DNA from: CAZVEV01 sp964625865
Lineage (GTDB): Bacteria > Planctomycetota > Phycisphaerae > SM23-33
DNA length: 7,845 nucleotides
Direction of reading: 5' to 3'
Assembly: GCA_964625865.1 (NCBI GenBank)
Contig: CAZVEV010000289.1
Coordinates: 1 to 7,845 of the forward strand
The translations under genes and the position numbers were made by a program. Every line of letters starts with the position of its first letter. Position 1 is the first letter of the stretch. Below are positions 5,661 through 7,845 of the stretch, one piece after another. The notes under the pieces were generated by a model. That model did not search any database. It saw only the letters and a list, made by a program, of their open reading frames with translations, and was not told the DNA's origin.

Positions 5661-6987
5661 AGAAGATTTTCAGTTGTGCCTGGAGGGCACCGGCCTGCTT
5701 GAGCGCCTCGAAGATGCTGATCAGGTCGCGGGGCGTCAGGCCCATCGCGTTGATCGCCCGCGCCAGCTCGGCGACCGAGACCTGGCGCGGCACGACGTGA
5801 AGGGTCTGTCCGCCGGTGGAGGCGTCCTCGGCGACGTCGATTCGTGTTTCGTTGGTCTTGGCCGTCGAACCGGTGTTCGAGAACGGCTGCGGCTGGGAGA
5901 CGTTCTCCTTCTCCTGGATGATCATCGACAGGTTGCCGTGCGAGATCGCCACCGTCGAAATGCCCACATTGGCCCCGACGATGATCGTCCCCGTCCGCTC
6001 GTTGATGACGACCAGGGCGGGCATGTCGACGGTGACCTCCAGCGTGCCGACCTTCTGGATGACGCCGGCGATCGCGGTCTTGGCCGTGCCCTTGGGCACG
6101 ACGAACCGGACGGCCCCCGCGTCCGGGGCGTGGGCGCTGGAAGCGAACGTGGTGTTGATGATCTTGGCGATCTCGTTGGCGGTGGCGAAGTCCGGGTTGC
6201 GCAGTTGCAGCGTGATCTCGCCTTCCTCGACGTAGGTCGCCAGTTCTTCCTTTTCCACGTGCCCGCCGCCGGCTATCGTGCCGACCGTCACGTGGTTCTT
6301 CGTGACCGAGCTGGACTTGCCCGACGCCGAGAACCCGCCGCCCAGCGTGATCGCCCCCTGGGCCACCGCGTGGACCTGGCCGTCCAGGCCCTTCAGTTCC
6401 GTCGCCAGCAGCGTCCCGCCCTGGAGGCTCTTGGCGTTGCCCACCGCCGAGACGATCACGTCAATCTGGCTGCCCGTGCGGTCCCACGGGCCCAACTGGG
6501 CGGTGACGACTACCGAGGCGATGTTCTTGCTCGACAGGTCGCCCAGCGTCTCGGGGCGGATGTTCTGGCGGCGCAGAAAGTTGTTCAACGCCTGTGTGCT
6601 CAGGTTCGACCCGTCCCCCGTGCCGTTAAGCCCCACCACCAGGCCGAAACCCGTCAGCGGGTTGCTCCGCACGCCCTTGATGCTCACGATGTCCTTGATC
6701 CGTTCGCCGCCGGCCGCCGCCGTCAGCGCCAGAATCACCAAGCTTGTCACGACAAGACGTCTCAACAAGGTGAGAGGTGAGAGGTGAGAGGTGAGAGTGC
6801 TTGGCGTCGGCCAGTGCGATGCCCCCTCAACACGCGCATCGATGCGATGCGCTTTCTTCGTCCCGCCGGCACGCAGCAGCGCCCAATGGTTCGCGCCCTG
6901 CTCGCCGGCAGTCGGTCTCTTCGTTGTTTCTCTCACCTCTAACCTCTCACCTCTAACCTGTTCCTGACGCCGGGATGATTCGATCAT
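5659..6987 (-). CDS. flgI: Flagellar P-ring protein FlgI, with repeat-encoded N-terminal insertion
   Basis: FlgI is the periplasmic P-ring protein, which surrounds the rod at the peptidoglycan. The mature part begins near ERIKDIVSIKGVRSNPLTGFG and continues with GLNGTGDGS, FLRRQNIRP, KNIASVVVTA, GSQIDVIVSA and GGTLLATELKGLDGQVHAVAQG. It ends in ALKQAGALQAQLKIF, like the usual FlgI C-terminus. The hydrophobic signal segment is VVTSLVILALTAAAGG. Upstream of it, 64 codons are encoded by a 192-bp repeat element (6768-6959) that adds no stop and keeps frame. From the ATG at 6987 (AGGTG 6 nt upstream) the product has 442 residues; without the element it would have 378, near the usual FlgI length. 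A GTG at 6996 is also possible. Alternatively translation starts after the element at TTG 6768 or 6765 (about 369 residues), but no ribosome binding site is visible there. The family call is firm; the start is not. Confidence 0.93.
   Translation of the reverse strand: MIESSRRQEQVRGERLEVRETTKRPTAGEQGANHWALLRAGGTKKAHRIDARVEGASHWPTPSTLTSHLSPLTLLRRLVVTSLVILALTAAAGGERIKDIVSIKGVRSNPLTGFGLVVGLNGTGDGSNLSTQALNNFLRRQNIRPETLGDLSSKNIASVVVTAQLGPWDRTGSQIDVIVSAVGNAKSLQGGTLLATELKGLDGQVHAVAQGAITLGGGFSASGKSSSVTKNHVTVGTIAGGGHVEKEELATYVEEGEITLQLRNPDFATANEIAKIINTTFASSAHAPDAGAVRFVVPKGTAKTAIAGVIQKVGTLEVTVDMPALVVINERTGTIIVGANVGISTVAISHGNLSMIIQEKENVSQPQPFSNTGSTAKTNETRIDVAEDASTGGQTLHVVPRQVSVAELARAINAMGLTPRDLISIFEALKQAGALQAQLKIF
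6768..6959. mobile_element. MITE-like 192-bp element with 30-bp terminal inverted repeats, inside flgI 5' end
   Basis: The left arm 6768-6797 consists of four AGGTGAG heptamers plus AG. The reverse complement of the right arm 6930-6959 is the same 30 bp with two G-to-T changes (AGGTTAG in units one and three), giving 28 of 30 matches. The pairing continues roughly outward (AACAAGG against CCTGTT, one indel). The 132-bp interior is GC-rich and holds a palindrome CGCATCGATGCG at 6835-6846. There is no transposase gene. I see no clear target-site duplication. Length is exactly 64 codons, and the flgI frame runs through without a stop. It may be a non-autonomous mobile repeat, or a composite of dispersed intergenic repeats. 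Confidence 0.7.
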
Positions 6988-6993
6988 CGATCG

Positions 6994-6998
6994 CACCT
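6994..6998 (-). promoter_or_regulatory. Candidate ribosome binding site for the upstream flgI start
   Basis: AGGTG on the minus strand is 6 nt before the ATG at 6987. It supports the start upstream of the repeat element, so that the element would be translated as part of the pre-protein. Confidence 0.5.
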
Positions 6999-7021
6999 GC
7001 CTGTTCTCATTCCCATGTCGC

Positions 7022-7735
7022 CTAGAACGGAGAAATAACGTTCCACAACCGGTCCCACCAGCCGGGCCTCGTCACGCGGTTGTCCTCGCCCTCGACCTTC
7101 ACCACGAGCCTGAAGTCCGCCACGCGGGCGCTCAGGACGGTGTTGGAATAGTTGATGTCGCTGGGACGGACCACGCCGCTGACCTGCACCGTCTGGACCT
7201 CGCCCGCCACGTCCCGATGACGCGTGCCGAGCACCACCAGGTTCCCGTTGGGCAGGACGTCCTCGACCAGGACCGTGATCTGGTCGGTCACTTTCCGGTC
7301 GGCTTCGAAATCCGCCGTGCCCCCGAACTTCGTCGAGGCGTCCTGGGCATACGTGATCGACGGGAACCGAAACGCCGTCGCCCCGCGGACGGCGCTGACC
7401 AGGTCCTTCAGGTCCGCATTGCCGCTCATCGACGCGTCCCGCGTGCTCTTGCGCTCGAGTTCGCGCTCGGTCTCATTCTCCACGCTGCTCTGCTCGTTGA
7501 TGATGATCGTCAGCGTGTCGCCCACGTCGCGGGCGGTGTCGTCGGCGATGAGGCTTCGCGTGCGGTGGGGGGCCTTGGCCCACAGCGAATCGGCGCGGGC
7601 CGCACCCGCCGCCAGAAAGACGGTTGCCGCGATTGCGGCACACAGCACGAGATTGCTCGCGTGCGATCCGGTCTTACCGGCGCCCAAGCGCGAAGCCACC
7701 ACCGGGCTTGCCCCGGTGGAGCGCTGATTCGTCAC
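7022..7735 (-). CDS. flgH: Flagellar L-ring protein FlgH (start uncertain)
   Basis: FlgH forms the outer-membrane L-ring around the rod. From the GTG at 7735 the product has 237 residues, the usual family size. After a signal segment (LVLCAAIAATVFLAAGAARA at about 30-49) the mature protein starts near DSLW. It shows the FlgH features VGDTLTIIINEQSSVENE, the FGGTADFEADRKVTDQITVLVEDVLPNGNLVV stretch (split here at about 114-145 in the mature chain), SGVVRPSDINYSNTVLSARVADFRLV, and a C-terminal WWDRLWNVISPF. No proper lipobox cysteine follows the hydrophobic core; the only nearby cysteine lies at its beginning, so cleavage by signal peptidase I is likelier than lipidation. The GTG has no ribosome binding site and lies in a palindromic repeat. 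The frame remains open for 36 more codons to the window edge, so the real start may lie beyond. flgI follows after 25-34 nt. Confidence 0.93.
   Translation of the reverse strand: MTNQRSTGASPVVASRLGAGKTGSHASNLVLCAAIAATVFLAAGAARADSLWAKAPHRTRSLIADDTARDVGDTLTIIINEQSSVENETERELERKSTRDASMSGNADLKDLVSAVRGATAFRFPSITYAQDASTKFGGTADFEADRKVTDQITVLVEDVLPNGNLVVLGTRHRDVAGEVQTVQVSGVVRPSDINYSNTVLSARVADFRLVVKVEGEDNRVTRPGWWDRLWNVISPF
7699..7719. repeat. Hairpin inside the first flgH codons
   Basis: CCACCGGG (7699-7706) pairs with CCCGGTGG (7712-7719) over 8 bp around a 5-nt loop CTTGC. On the minus strand it encodes the STGASPVV part of the apparent FlgH N-terminus. It adjoins the larger palindrome at 7716-7845 and may belong to the same element. 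Confidence 0.55.
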
Positions 7736-7845
7736 TAGCCGAGCATCTTCGGCCAGTATCCCCTCTTCCCCGCCCCGCCGCAGGCGGGGCGGGGAAGAGG
7801 GGGAGTCGAGGGGCCCGGCGGCTAGTGGCGAATCAACGTTCCACG
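7716..7845. repeat. Nested palindromic repeat element at the flgH start, cut by the window edge
   Basis: Outer arms 7716-7741 and 7819-7844 are inverted copies with 23 of 26 matches; the shared core is TGATTCG(T/C)CACTAGCCG. Inside, 7760-7779 and 7783-7802 form a perfect 20-bp GC stem with a 3-nt loop (GCA). The outer pairing reaches the last bases of the window, so the element probably extends beyond. The right arm carries a TAG on the minus strand (7824-7822) in a different frame that could be the stop of the upstream gene; the left arm carries the GTG at 7735. It could be a palindromic mobile repeat or an RNA structure between genes. Confidence 0.7.

Noticed and set aside
6768..6959. CRISPR array or transposase-bearing insertion sequence
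   Set aside because: The 7-bp units are contiguous without spacers, the ends are inverted rather than direct copies, and the 132-bp interior is too short for a transposase.

Overview
The window is GC-rich bacterial DNA. Every gene I can support lies on the minus strand, in one compact flagellar operon that reads from right to left. In transcription order the genes are flgH (L-ring), flgI (P-ring), a single-domain flgJ rod-binding gene, an flgN-type chaperone gene, flgK, flgL (the two hook-filament junction proteins), a TPR protein gene, and a small helical protein gene that I cannot name firmly. FlgH and FlgI mean a flagellum crossing a Gram-negative envelope. The short FlgJ without a muramidase domain, the enlarged FlgK and FlgL, the distal TPR gene and the GC-rich palindromic and heptamer repeats together suggest a planctomycete, perhaps of the Phycisphaerae side. 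A deltaproteobacterium-like lineage is the main alternative. This assignment is inference.

Region by region: 7716-7845 is a nested palindromic repeat that overlaps the apparent start of flgH and continues past the window edge. flgH occupies 7022-7735, and its frame stays open upstream through the repeat to the edge. flgI occupies 5659-6987 and carries a 192-bp element at 6768-6959 with 30-bp terminal inverted repeats made of a 7-bp unit. The element lies in frame immediately before the hydrophobic signal-peptide core. flgJ (5276-5647), flgN (4761-5279), flgK (2772-4757), flgL (1313-2743), the TPR gene (573-1289) and the small gene (196-576) follow with gaps of 3-28 nt or 4-nt ATGA overlaps. 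Positions 1-195 hold no gene, only a 7-bp tandem repeat and a strong hairpin.

How the genes work together: FlgH and FlgI form the bushing around the rod, FlgJ helps cap or assemble the rod, FlgN escorts FlgK and FlgL to the flagellar export apparatus, and FlgK and FlgL join hook to filament. The last two genes are translationally coupled to each other and follow flgL closely. Their position suggests a flagellar role, with the small protein possibly a second export chaperone.

Most of the window is an ordinary flagellar operon. The unusual part is that repeat elements sit exactly at the translation-start and signal-peptide regions of both ring genes, with the reading frame open through each. 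I see no defence system, mobile-element transposase, CRISPR array, tRNA or rRNA gene, and no convincing promoter.
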